Made by a program: the position numbers and the translations under genes. The notes under the pieces are model-generated. The model made no database searches and was not told the origin of the DNA. It was given only the letters and a program-made list of their open reading frames with translations. A DNA stretch of 64,000 nt from Halioxenophilus sp033283405 (GTDB lineage Bacteria > Pseudomonadota > Gammaproteobacteria > Pseudomonadales > Cellvibrionaceae): assembly GCF_033283405.1 (NCBI RefSeq), contig NZ_JAWMQR010000002.1, positions 124,001 to 188,000 on the forward strand, read 5' to 3'. Shown here in pieces: positions 44,553-53,696 of the stretch (positions are counted from its first letter, which is position 1; each line of letters opens with the position of its first letter).

Positions 44553-45479
44553 ATGTGGTTCAAAAACCTGCGCGTTTATCGCTTTACCAAACCCTTTACC
44601 CTCGCACCCGAAGCGCTGGCGGAGAAGCTGGCCGAACAGCCCTTCCACCCCTGTGGCAGCCAGGAGTTGACCCGTATCGGCTTTGTGCCGCCACTGGGCG
44701 ATGAGGGCAGCGAACTGATCCACAGCAGCGCTGGCTACACCATGCTCTGCTGCAAAAAGCAGCAAAAGGTGCTGCCGGCGGCGGTGGTCAACGAGGCCCT
44801 GGAGGAGAAGGTTAAGGCGCTGCAGGCGGAAGAGGGGCGCAAGCTCGGCCGTAAAGAGCGGCAACAGCTGAAGGAGGAGCTCACCCTCACCATGCTGCCC
44901 CGGGCGTTCACTAAATCGAGCAAACTGTTTGCCTACGTGGCGGCCCCCGAGGGGTTGTTGATCATCAACAGTGCCTCAGCCAACCAGGCCGAAGAGCTGC
45001 TTATTACCCTGCGCGAACTGCTCGGCAGTCTGCCGGTGGTGCCGATCACCTGTCGCCACATTCCAGTACAAGTGATGACCAACTGGCTGCTGCATCAACA
45101 ACCGGCCGATGGCTTGCAACTGGGCCAGGAGTGCGAACTGCGCGACCCGGGCGAGGCCGGCGGCATTATCCGCTGTAAAAACCAGGATCTGACCGCAGCC
45201 AACATCATCAACCACCTGCAGGAGGGGATGTATGTGGCCAAACTGGCGCTGATCGCCAGTGCCGGCATTGAGTGTATCGTCGATGAAAACCTGGCGATCA
45301 AGCGGCTGGTGTATGGTGATCGCATTCAGGAGAAACTGGACCAGGAGAGCCCCGAAACCGCCGCCCAGCAATTTGACGTCGATTTCAGCTTAATGACACT
45401 GGAACTGGCCAGCTTCCTGAAGCAGCTGTTCGCCGCCTTTGGTGGCGAGGACCTGAGCCAACTGGAAGAGGCGGAGTAA
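44553..45479 (+). CDS. rdgC: Recombination-associated protein RdgC
   Basis: This 308-residue protein matches RdgC, a ring-shaped DNA-binding protein that limits RecA loading. The start MWFKNLRVYRFTKP, and the segments CGSQELTRIGFVPPLG, GRKLGRKERQQLKE and RHIPVQVMTNWL, are family hallmarks. The ATG at 44553 is chosen because all homologues start MWFKNL; the frame is open upstream but not credible. Confidence 0.97.
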   Translation: MWFKNLRVYRFTKPFTLAPEALAEKLAEQPFHPCGSQELTRIGFVPPLGDEGSELIHSSAGYTMLCCKKQQKVLPAAVVNEALEEKVKALQAEEGRKLGRKERQQLKEELTLTMLPRAFTKSSKLFAYVAAPEGLLIINSASANQAEELLITLRELLGSLPVVPITCRHIPVQVMTNWLLHQQPADGLQLGQECELRDPGEAGGIIRCKNQDLTAANIINHLQEGMYVAKLALIASAGIECIVDENLAIKRLVYGDRIQEKLDQESPETAAQQFDVDFSLMTLELASFLKQLFAAFGGEDLSQLEEAE

Positions 45480-45487
45480 ACCGCCAC

Positions 45488-45925
45488 TCAGTGGCGCTTC
45501 TCCAAGGTCTGCACCAGACCACTGGTGTTGACCTTCATGCTGTAGCCGGTGAACTCCAACACCCGTATCTTGCTGTAGCCCAGGTCGATGACATCGCCCT
45601 CCACCGTGAACGGATCCGGGCTCAAACGATGGCCGGAGGAGATTACCGTCCACTGGTTGCCGTTGAACTCCCAGACATCCTCACCGACCCCCATCTCGTC
45701 GGCCGAGAGCCCCCCCACCTGGGTGATCAGCCAACTGCCTTGCAAAGAGTCACTGGAGAGCTTGGCATCGGCGAACCCTTCCGGCGGCAGGCCGCCGTCG
45801 CAGGGCATATCCTGGAACACGGTTTTACCGGCCTCGTTCTTACACTGGTAAACCGGCCCCGCCTGGGCCTGGGTCACTAAGGCCGCCGCCAACAGGCCGG
45901 TGGCAATCGCTATCGATCTCCTCAT
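45488..45925 (-). CDS. Exported DUF4124-like protein
   Basis: This 145-residue protein has a signal peptide (to AQA, 22) then GPVYQCKNEAGKTVFQDMPC, which has the Cys pair of the DUF4124 domain (usually YRCxDA.G...QxxPC). The rest is a beta-rich domain of about 90 residues that I do not recognise. AAGGAG precedes the ATG. It is convergent with rdgC with only eight bases between stops. Confidence 0.75.
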   Translation of the reverse strand: MRRSIAIATGLLAAALVTQAQAGPVYQCKNEAGKTVFQDMPCDGGLPPEGFADAKLSSDSLQGSWLITQVGGLSADEMGVGEDVWEFNGNQWTVISSGHRLSPDPFTVEGDVIDLGYSKIRVLEFTGYSMKVNTSGLVQTLEKRH

Positions 45926-46004
45926 GAGTGCTCCTTTTTATTGTTAGCGCCGTTGTGGTCAGCACTTCTGCTGTCAACGCAGTTATTGTTTACGCCCCCG
46001 CCCA

Positions 46005-47153
46005 TCAACTTGCCCGCTTGGCCAGCAGCGCCGTCACGGGGTAGAGCAGCTGCCCCCAGAAGCTGTTGGGCAGGGGCTGGGTGGTGCCGTAATCGGCCGG
46101 CCACAGATCTTTGGGCATATGGTAGGTGCCAAACAACTTATCGAAAAAGACAAAGTGGGCAGCGTAGTTGGTATCGATGGCCGGCCGTTCCGAGCTGTGG
46201 TGCCAGTGGTGAAACTGCGGTGTGACAAAAATGGCCGCCAATGGCCCAAACGACAGCTTCAGGTTGCAGTGGATCAATACCGCCTGCAGCGCGGCGAAGG
46301 TGACATAGATATTAAGCGCGCTGGTATCCGCCCCCAGCAGGTAGAGCGGCACCATCACCATGGCCCGCTCGGAAAAGACCTGAATAAAGTGGCCACGGGA
46401 GCCGGCCAGCCAATCGAGCTGCTCGACCGAATGGTGCACGGCGTGAATTGGCCAGAGGGGTTTCACCTCGTGGTAGAGGCGGTGCTCCCAGTAGAGAACA
46501 AAATCGGCGCACAGGGCAATCAGCACCACCTGCAGCCACAAAGGCATGGCCTGTACCGCCGCCTGCAGTCCTTCGCTCACCGCCCATTGGAAATGGGCAG
46601 CGTGGTAGTTGGCGTAGATTAAAATCGCCGAGATCATCAGGTGGTTAAAGCAGAAGTAGGCGAAGTCCAGAGCCCAACCAGAGCGCAGAATCACCTGGTT
46701 TTTGTACTTCGGGAAGAGCTTCTCCAGGCTCATAAAAATAGCCACCGAGCCGAGCAGGGCCAGCACCAACCAATCCACCCCCAGCGACAACTGCTTGGCT
46801 TCAACCGGGCCTACCGGGATGGTATAGCCGCCCAGGGCAAAGGCGATTAGGGTCAGGCCAATACCGGTTGCCCCCAGCCGCTTATAACGCCCCAGCAGAA
46901 AGGTCATCACGCCAAAGAAGAGCGAGAAGTACATACCGTATTTAAGCACCTGTTGCAGCTCTTTGGCGTCGTACACCCGGCGCAATTCGGTGGTGGTTAG
47001 GTAGGAGGGGTAGAGATAGGCCAGCACGGCAAGCAGGCTGAGGGCGCCAAGCAGAAGTGCGGCATAGCCGCTGATACGCCCCTCACCCAGGCGAAATTCA
47101 CGGGCTCGGTCCAGGGGCACCTGGCGCGCCCGGTATTGATACTCTTCATCCAT
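46005..47153 (-). CDS. Sterol-desaturase/fatty-acid-hydroxylase family protein
   Basis: This 382-residue membrane protein has about seven spans. Histidine boxes are EHRLYHEV, HAVHHSVE, HCNLKLS and HHWHHS, the diiron site of the FA_hydroxylase superfamily. The start MDEEYQYRAR at 47153 has AGGAG nearby; a longer frame to 47243 has no support. It hydroxylates or desaturates a lipid using oxygen. The substrate and redox partner are not apparent. Confidence 0.85.
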   Translation of the reverse strand: MDEEYQYRARQVPLDRAREFRLGEGRISGYAALLLGALSLLAVLAYLYPSYLTTTELRRVYDAKELQQVLKYGMYFSLFFGVMTFLLGRYKRLGATGIGLTLIAFALGGYTIPVGPVEAKQLSLGVDWLVLALLGSVAIFMSLEKLFPKYKNQVILRSGWALDFAYFCFNHLMISAILIYANYHAAHFQWAVSEGLQAAVQAMPLWLQVVLIALCADFVLYWEHRLYHEVKPLWPIHAVHHSVEQLDWLAGSRGHFIQVFSERAMVMVPLYLLGADTSALNIYVTFAALQAVLIHCNLKLSFGPLAAIFVTPQFHHWHHSSERPAIDTNYAAHFVFFDKLFGTYHMPKDLWPADYGTTQPLPNSFWGQLLYPVTALLAKRAS

Positions 47154-47363
47154 AACTGTCTGCTCTCCTGAGAAAATCCAGCCAACACCAAGTGTAGGCC
47201 GGGGCTGCGCCCAGTAACGATCTGCGGCTCGACTATCAGCCACTCAATCCTCAACCGCTCGGCAGACAACGGCCAGGCGCTACTATACAAACAATCGCGG
47301 GCCTGGCCGCCCTGTCTGTTGTACCGCTGTGAGTCGCTTCTCACTTTGATGGCCATCGGCCGA

Positions 47364-48599
47364 CTAGCGGTGCTCGGCAACCCCCAGCTCACTAAACAGC
47401 GCTCGTTTGGACCACAAGCGCAGCACCACCAACAGAGCCACACCTCCCAGGCCTGCCAGGGTGGCGATAAAGCCGACTAAATCGGCCAGGGCGCCCAACA
47501 GAAAACCACCCACCGCCGGCGCCCCCATGGTCATCATGGTCCACAGGCTCATCACCCGGCCGCGAAACTGTTCCACCACACTCAGCTGCGCCAGCGCCTG
47601 GCTGCCAATGCCGGCCATGGTGGTCGACAGGCTCAACAGGCCCACCATAAAGGTTAATAACCAGGGCGAGACCAACCAGCGCAGGGGCAGCAGCATCAGG
47701 CTGGAGGCGGTCAGGCTGACCAGCACCCAGCGCAACAGCGCCGTCTCCTGATCGCTCTGGCGGGTGAGCAGCAGGCCACCCAGAATCGAGCCCGCTCCTG
47801 CAGCGCCAGTCAACCAGGCCAACTGCGTAGCGCCACCGGCCAGCAGTTTACCGGTGATGGCCGGCAACAACTCCAGCACACTGCGCCCCAGCAGGCCGTT
47901 GACCATGGTCAGGGTGAGAATCAGGCGGATGGCACTGTTGCCCTTTGCAAAGCGCAACCCCTCCACCATCTGCGCCCAGACACCTTGGCCGCCAGCGCCG
48001 TTGGCCAGTGGTAACAGATGCACCCGTAACAGCGCCGTCACCGCGCCCAAAAACAGTAGTGCAGAGACCGCAATCGCCACCGCCGCCGAGCTGTGGGCGA
48101 TAATCACACCGGCAATGGCCGGCCCAACAATACGGGAGGTGTTGTAAACAATGGCAGAGATACCGATGGCACTGGGCAGCCGCTCGCGAGTCACCAGGCG
48201 CGGAATAAACGCCAGCCGCAACGGCTGGTGGGCGGCGGTAATGAGGCCGATGATCAGCGCGCTGCTGAGCAGGCCGAACAGCTCTAACCAGTTGTTAAAC
48301 AACCCCACGGCTGTCAGCGCCGCAATCAGGGCATGGCTGCCCAGGGTGAAGAGCAACCCGTTGCGTGGATTGATTCGATCCGACACCACGCCAAACACCG
48401 GTGCCAAAACAATGGCTGGCAGCAGCAGACAGGCACCGAACACCCCCACCCAAAAGGCGGAGTGAGTCAGTTCCCATGCCATCCAGCCCAGTGGAAAGCG
48501 CAGCATCCAGGTGGCCAGGGTCGACTGGCTGGTGGCGATAAAATAACGGCGGTAGAGGGGCTCGCGCAGGGCGGAGTTGGGCTGCAGGGCAAACGGCAT
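47364..48599 (-). CDS. MFS transporter (EntS/MFS_3-like)
   Basis: This 411-residue, 12-span protein has the MFS_3 pattern: YRRYFIATSQSTLATWMLRFPLGWMAWELT at the start and GVVSDRINPRNGLL after helix 2. The family includes enterobactin exporter EntS and other efflux carriers. It probably exports a small molecule, but no biosynthesis genes are next to it. Confidence 0.82.
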   Translation of the reverse strand: MPFALQPNSALREPLYRRYFIATSQSTLATWMLRFPLGWMAWELTHSAFWVGVFGACLLLPAIVLAPVFGVVSDRINPRNGLLFTLGSHALIAALTAVGLFNNWLELFGLLSSALIIGLITAAHQPLRLAFIPRLVTRERLPSAIGISAIVYNTSRIVGPAIAGVIIAHSSAAVAIAVSALLFLGAVTALLRVHLLPLANGAGGQGVWAQMVEGLRFAKGNSAIRLILTLTMVNGLLGRSVLELLPAITGKLLAGGATQLAWLTGAAGAGSILGGLLLTRQSDQETALLRWVLVSLTASSLMLLPLRWLVSPWLLTFMVGLLSLSTTMAGIGSQALAQLSVVEQFRGRVMSLWTMMTMGAPAVGGFLLGALADLVGFIATLAGLGGVALLVVLRLWSKRALFSELGVAEHR

Positions 48600-48802
48600 A
48601 AGAGAACTTAAGTAACCACAGAGAAAAACGGCCCCATGCTACGCTATTCGCCCACAAAAAGCGCACACCATTCCGGATGACGGCCTGCCCATTTGAAATT
48701 GGCCACCGGCGGGTATTACTATGCCCAACGCCCATCATAAAATAACGAACTTCGATAGACCCTAGCCGGAAGGGCCAGGCCAGGACCAGCGATTAACCAC
48801 CT

Positions 48803-49162
48803 ATGCCAACTTATAAAATTCTGCTCTTTATGAAACGCAAACCCGGCCTTACCCCCACCGAGTTTCGCGACTACTACGAACAGCAGCATGTCCCGCTCTG
48901 CTCAAAATACATCAAAGGCCTCAACCGTTACCTGCGCCGTTACCTTGAGCCGCTGCCCAACCCGGAAACCGGACAGTGCCTGGAACCGGAGTACGATGTC
49001 ATCACCGAGCTCTGGTTTAACGATGAAGCGCTGTTTAAAGGCACGGTCAACTACCTGTCGACGCACACCATGCCCGATGAAGTAATTGCTGACGAAGAGC
49101 TCTTTCTGGATAGAACCAAAAGTCGCATGACCATAGTTTCCGAGGCTGAATCCGCCCTCTAA
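48803..49162 (+). CDS. EthD-domain protein
   Basis: This 119-residue protein has the EthD ferredoxin-like domain: KILLFMKRKPGLTPTEFRDYYEQQHVPL. Members often help cytochrome P450 or oxygenase systems, or act as small ring-modifying enzymes. No such system is visible here. It lies just before an MFS exporter gene, 68 bases away, perhaps one operon. Confidence 0.82.
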   Translation: MPTYKILLFMKRKPGLTPTEFRDYYEQQHVPLCSKYIKGLNRYLRRYLEPLPNPETGQCLEPEYDVITELWFNDEALFKGTVNYLSTHTMPDEVIADEELFLDRTKSRMTIVSEAESAL

Positions 49163-49230
49163 TCCCGCAACCGCAAGCGCTCGCGACCAGCCATTGCGCA
49201 CCCGCACGCTATCGATACTTGAGGTACTCT

Positions 49231-50601
49231 TTGTCCGAATCCCAGGGCTTGCCCTTCCCCCGCCGCATTGTTGCGGTTTTCGCCCTCTGCAGTGGTGGCC
49301 TGACCTTAATGATCGACGCCTCCATCGCCAATATCGTGCTGCCCACCCTGGCCCAGGACCTACAGGTGAAAAGCTCGGAAGCGGTGATGGTGGTTACTGC
49401 CTACCAGCTGATTCTGGCCATGACACTCATGCCCCTGGCCGCGCTTGGCGAGCGCATCGGCCATCGCCGGCTCTACTGCGCGGGTTTAATCATCCACAGC
49501 CTGGCAGCGCTTTTGTGTTTGCAGGCCGACAGCCTGCCACTGCTGATTGCCGCCCGCGCCCTGCAGGCAGTGGGCACCGCCTCGGCCATGAGTGTGGCCT
49601 TTGGCCTGATTCGGGCCGTCTACCCGCCCCACCAGCTGGGCAAGGGCATGGCCATTAATACCATCGCCAATGCCAGCGGCACCGCCCTGGCGCCGGTGGT
49701 GGGCGGCCTGGTATTAACCTTCGCCAGCTGGCACTGGGTGTTTGCCGCCGCGGTGCCCTTCTCTCTGGTGACGCTGCTGTTTAGCCGCTACCTGCCGGCA
49801 CCGGAGCCCCAGCCACACCCCTTTGACCGGCGCGGCGCCCTGCTCTGTGCCATCACCTTTGGCCTGGTCATCGGCGGCCTGGAGATGACCAGCGGTGGGC
49901 CGGGCCTGCCCCTGGCACTGTTGGTGCTGGCCGTTGGTATTGGCGCCGCCTGGCTGTTTGTTAAACACGAGCTACAGCAGGAACACCCGGTACTACCTGT
50001 GGATCTGCTCACCCAGCCGCCACTGGCCCTGGCGCTCATCTCCAACTTCGCCACCGTGCTCGGCTCCATGACACTGCTGATCTTTCTGCCCTTTTTGCTG
50101 CAACACCGCTTCGGTTATTCACCGGCAGCCGTCGGTGGATTACTCGCCTTTTACGCCCTGGCCAGCGTCATGATCGCCCCCACCTCGGGCTACCTGTCTG
50201 ACCGCATTCCAGTTGCCATTCTCTGTACCGCCGGCATGGCGGTGGCAGCTACCGGCCTGATCCTGCTGGCCCTACTGCCCGAGGCGCCCAGCCGGGTCGA
50301 TATCGCCTGGCGGCTGTGGGTCTGTGGCGCCGGCTTCGGCATGTTTTTCTCCCCCAATGCCCGGCTGGTCATTGGCTCGGCACCTATGCGCCGGGCCGCG
50401 TCGGCGGGGAGCATGGTGACCACCTCACGCATGCTCGGCCAGGCCACTGGCGCCACCCTGGTGGCGGGTCTGCTGGCCCTGGGCTTGGGCGACGGCAATG
50501 CCCCCATTTTCTGTGCCCTGGCCTTGATACTCACCTCTGGCTCAATCTGCGTGGTGCGGCTGCTGGGTGAACGGCGACAGAACACGGCCAGCGCCGGCTG
50601 A
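49231..50601 (+). CDS. MFS drug-efflux-like transporter (DHA2 type)
   Basis: The protein is about 456 residues with roughly 14 spans. It has the DHA2 marks MIDASIANIVLPTLAQDL, GERIGHRRLYCAG and GTALAPVVGGLVL (antiporter motif C). I prefer the TTG at 49231 with GAGG six bases upstream; a TTG at 49219 would add four residues. It likely expels a toxic compound by proton exchange. Confidence 0.85.
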   Translation: MSESQGLPFPRRIVAVFALCSGGLTLMIDASIANIVLPTLAQDLQVKSSEAVMVVTAYQLILAMTLMPLAALGERIGHRRLYCAGLIIHSLAALLCLQADSLPLLIAARALQAVGTASAMSVAFGLIRAVYPPHQLGKGMAINTIANASGTALAPVVGGLVLTFASWHWVFAAAVPFSLVTLLFSRYLPAPEPQPHPFDRRGALLCAITFGLVIGGLEMTSGGPGLPLALLVLAVGIGAAWLFVKHELQQEHPVLPVDLLTQPPLALALISNFATVLGSMTLLIFLPFLLQHRFGYSPAAVGGLLAFYALASVMIAPTSGYLSDRIPVAILCTAGMAVAATGLILLALLPEAPSRVDIAWRLWVCGAGFGMFFSPNARLVIGSAPMRRAASAGSMVTTSRMLGQATGATLVAGLLALGLGDGNAPIFCALALILTSGSICVVRLLGERRQNTASAG

Positions 50602-50802
50602 GCCATTGGCCCACAGGTCGATTGAGATCAATAGCCCAACTGAAGGCGACGGCTACACTGGCACCGACCCTACCCACTTGGCTGACTGTGAAGCAGGCCA
50701 GTCGGGCTGGAAACGCACCGCCACCGTTCGCAGCACTGCTATCGCCACCGGTTTGGCGTTAAACTGCTTCTCGTCTCAGAGCCCATATAGAAGGCAAGCA
50801 TC

Positions 50803-51264
50803 ATGAAACTGCTACAGTCACGCACCCTATCCGCATTCACACTCACATTCACATTCTGCCTGGCGCTGGCCACCGGTGGCCTGGCACTCGCTCAGGATGA
50901 TGAGCTGGTATTGGAAACCGAAGAGATCAAACCCGTACCCGGCCAGCAGGAGCACACCCTGGGGGTTAAGGTCTACAGCGTGGAGGAGAGCGACGAAGGG
51001 GTTAAAATCAGTGTCTCGGTGCCCCAGGAGATCGCCAACGGCAGCCAGGGCAACCTGGAAGAGGTGGTGGTTTACGGCAAGCGCATCGAACAGGACAAAC
51101 CCCGCCCCACCCTGCCGCAGATTAAACGCTATGAAGTGATCAACAACCTGGAAGAGGGGCGCAGCGGCATTGTCCTCTACCTGGGTAAAAACGAGGATTT
51201 CGTCCTGCGCTTCAACTACAGCGACGACCGTGTGCAGGACGGCCCCAACCTGTTGGAAAATTAA
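50803..51264 (+). CDS. Exported hypothetical protein
   Basis: This 153-residue protein has a signal peptide (hydrophobic LTFTFCLALATGGLALA, to 30). The mature part is acidic and beta-rich with a repeated EEVVVYGKRI-type strand. I do not recognise a family. AGAAGG precedes the ATG. The next gene is another small exported protein, perhaps co-transcribed. Confidence 0.65.
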   Translation: MKLLQSRTLSAFTLTFTFCLALATGGLALAQDDELVLETEEIKPVPGQQEHTLGVKVYSVEESDEGVKISVSVPQEIANGSQGNLEEVVVYGKRIEQDKPRPTLPQIKRYEVINNLEEGRSGIVLYLGKNEDFVLRFNYSDDRVQDGPNLLEN

Positions 51265-51360
51265 ACCCGCAGCGCCGGGTAGGAACGCTAAGGAAACTTT
51301 GCGCAGCCCGGCCAGTCTACGCCACACCTCTGTGTTGTCGTCGTCCTGCTGGGAGCTGCC

Positions 51361-51879
51361 ATGAAACTCAAACTGCACCACCGCTGTAAACTTCTGTCAC
51401 TAGCCCTGCTCGCCACTGCCGGAGCGCTGCTCAGCCAGGGTTGCGCCACCACCAGCCAACCAGATCCAAGCGATGCTATCGCCGCGATTATTGATCGTGG
51501 CTACCTGCTGGGCGAAGAGGTCAACAAGATCCGCCAGTATGAAATTGATGGCTGGCAGTACCTCTCGGATGAGGCCATCATCCTGCCCGCCCGCCCTCGC
51601 CAGCAATATCTCATTACCTTTAAAAACAGCTGCCCCGGCCTGAGTTTCACCCCCGTTATCGGCTTTACCAATACCGGGCTCAGCGTGCTCTCTAACTATG
51701 ACGCGGTAATCATTCCCGAGCGGCACAATCGCCTGCACGAGAAGTGTTTTATCGACCACATTTACACCATTACCCGGGCCGACAAGAGCGAGCCGGAGGC
51801 CCCTGAGGCGACAGCGCCCACTGAGGCGACAGAAGCCCCGGATGCAAACGCACCGGCTCCGGCAGACGCCGACCAGTGA
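51361..51879 (+). CDS. DUF6491-like lipoprotein
   Basis: This 172-residue protein has a lipobox (SQGC, Cys near 28). The core IRQYEIDGWQYLSDEAIIL and the NSCPGLSF segment resemble DUF6491. The C-terminus is a Pro/Ala/Glu-rich tail with EATAPTEATEAPDANAP repeats, probably disordered. The function is unknown. Confidence 0.7.
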   Translation: MKLKLHHRCKLLSLALLATAGALLSQGCATTSQPDPSDAIAAIIDRGYLLGEEVNKIRQYEIDGWQYLSDEAIILPARPRQQYLITFKNSCPGLSFTPVIGFTNTGLSVLSNYDAVIIPERHNRLHEKCFIDHIYTITRADKSEPEAPEATAPTEATEAPDANAPAPADADQ

Positions 51880-52071
51880 GCCCAAGCAACCTCTGCCCGC
51901 CGCCGCTTTCGGTTAACTGATAGCAGCGGCGCGTTAGACTTTGCCGTTTAAATTGGCTAGCGTTGACCAGTGCTGCCCATCGAACAGCGCCAAATCAGAA
52001 CAAGAAAAACAATCCCGAAACCGGCAAGACCAATCCCCAACCATAACAATCAGAAATAGAGGAGCCCGCCC

Positions 52072-52587
52072 ATGAGTGATGAGTCCAGCGCAGAAATTCG
52101 CGATGCCCGCCAGGACTGGATGGTGCAACACCGTAATATGTACCTCAATTCCGGCGGTACCCTGGGCCACATCATGGACCTCACCGCCGTCGGCGGCCAC
52201 AGCCTGGGCACCCACTGTTTGATCAAGTACACCGGCCGCAAAAGCGGTAAGGTGTTTATCACCCCACTCTGTTACGGCATCATCGGCGGTGAAGTGGTGC
52301 TGGCAGCCTCCAAAGGAGGCGCCGATGAGCACCCGGCCTGGTACCTTAATATCCGCGCCGCCGATGAGGTGGAGTTTCAAATTGCCAGCCAGGCCTTTCG
52401 CGCAAGCTGGCGTGAACCCGAAGGGGCCGAGCGGGACAAAATCTGGAATTTTATGGTCGACTGCTACCCCTTTTACGCCAACTACCAGGCCTCCACCCAG
52501 CGCCAGATTCCCCTGCTGGTGATGAAGCCCATCGAAGAGATCGAGCTCTTTAAAGTGTCTGACGCCACCGGCGAGCGTAAATTCTAA
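52072..52587 (+). CDS. Ddn/F420-type nitroreductase-family protein
   Basis: This 171-residue protein has CLIKYTGRKSGKVFITPLCYG and AASKGGADEHPAWYLNIRA, the hallmark of the Ddn/DUF385 deazaflavin-dependent oxidoreductase family common in actinobacteria. In those bacteria it uses cofactor F420; whether this organism makes F420 is unknown, and some members may use other flavins. AGAGGAG precedes the ATG. It stands alone. Confidence 0.8.
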   Translation: MSDESSAEIRDARQDWMVQHRNMYLNSGGTLGHIMDLTAVGGHSLGTHCLIKYTGRKSGKVFITPLCYGIIGGEVVLAASKGGADEHPAWYLNIRAADEVEFQIASQAFRASWREPEGAERDKIWNFMVDCYPFYANYQASTQRQIPLLVMKPIEEIELFKVSDATGERKF

Positions 52588-52718
52588 GCCGCGGCCAAGC
52601 CCCGGCCAAACCCACCCAGCCACGGTCCGGCCGTGGCATGCCCGGGTGAGTTAGGTCATAATCGCCGGCTCATCCGCATTCGCGTCATTCCATCACCTTT
52701 CAACCACAGTTGTCGATC

Positions 52719-53567
52719 ATGAAATATATCGGAGCGCACGTCAGCGCCGCCGGCGGTGTGCAGAATGCGCCGCTCAATGCCCACAAGATTGGCGCCACCG
52801 CCTTTGCCCTGTTCACCAAAAACCAACGCCAGTGGCAGGCCAAGCCGCTGACGGAAACAGAGATCAACGCATTTCAGGCCAACTGCCAGGAGCTCGGCTT
52901 CAGCCCCGAGCAGATTCTGCCCCACGACAGCTACCTGATTAACCTCGGCCACCCGGAAGCGGAGCCGCTGGCCAAGTCCCGCGCCGCCTTTATCGACGAG
53001 ATGGAGCGCTGCCAGCAGCTGGGGCTGATCTACCTCAATTTCCACCCCGGCTCACACCTGAAGAAGATCGACGAAAACGACTGCCTGGCGCGCATTGCCG
53101 AGTCCATTAACCTGGCTCACCAGGCCACCGAGGGCGTTATCGCCGTGATCGAAAACACCGCCGGCCAGGGCAGCAACCTCGGCCACCGCTTTGAGCACCT
53201 GGCCGCCATTATCGAGCAGGTGGACGACCGCAGCCGGGTTGGCGTCTGCCTTGATACCTGCCACACCTTTGCCGCCGGCTACGACCTGCGCAGCTGGGAG
53301 AGCAGCGAACAGACCTTTGCCGAATTCGAAGCCATCGTCGGTTTTGAGTACCTCAAGGGGATGCACCTGAACGGCTCCAAGTCGGCTTATGCCAGCCGTG
53401 TCGACCGCCACCACAGCCTCGGCCAGGGCAACCTGGGTATGGCGGTGTTTGAATACATCATGGCCGACCCCCGCTTCGACGGCATCCCCCTGGTGCTGGA
53501 GACTATCGACGAGAGCCTCTGGCCGGAGGAGATTGCTCTGCTGGCGAGCCTGGCCCAGGCTGCCTGA
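52719..53567 (+). CDS. nfo: Endonuclease IV
   Basis: This 282-residue protein has the AP-endonuclease IV signature: MKYIGAHVSAAGGVQNAP start, NFHPGSHLK, IENTAGQGSNLGHRFEH, CLDTCHTFAAGYDLR and LETIDESLWPEEI. These carry the trinuclear zinc ligands (His, Glu, Asp). It cleaves DNA at abasic sites in base-excision repair. The ATG at 52719 is the usual start; a TTG three codons upstream is less likely. Confidence 0.97.
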   Translation: MKYIGAHVSAAGGVQNAPLNAHKIGATAFALFTKNQRQWQAKPLTETEINAFQANCQELGFSPEQILPHDSYLINLGHPEAEPLAKSRAAFIDEMERCQQLGLIYLNFHPGSHLKKIDENDCLARIAESINLAHQATEGVIAVIENTAGQGSNLGHRFEHLAAIIEQVDDRSRVGVCLDTCHTFAAGYDLRSWESSEQTFAEFEAIVGFEYLKGMHLNGSKSAYASRVDRHHSLGQGNLGMAVFEYIMADPRFDGIPLVLETIDESLWPEEIALLASLAQAA

Positions 53568-53696
53568 GCGACGCAGGCAATGACCAGCCAGCCGGCGGCT
53601 GCCTCCGAACATCGCCAAGCGCCGACTGTGACAAGGATTTGCACGCCGGCACTGGCTAAAATGCGCCATCGATAATAACAAGCGACACAAAGGACT

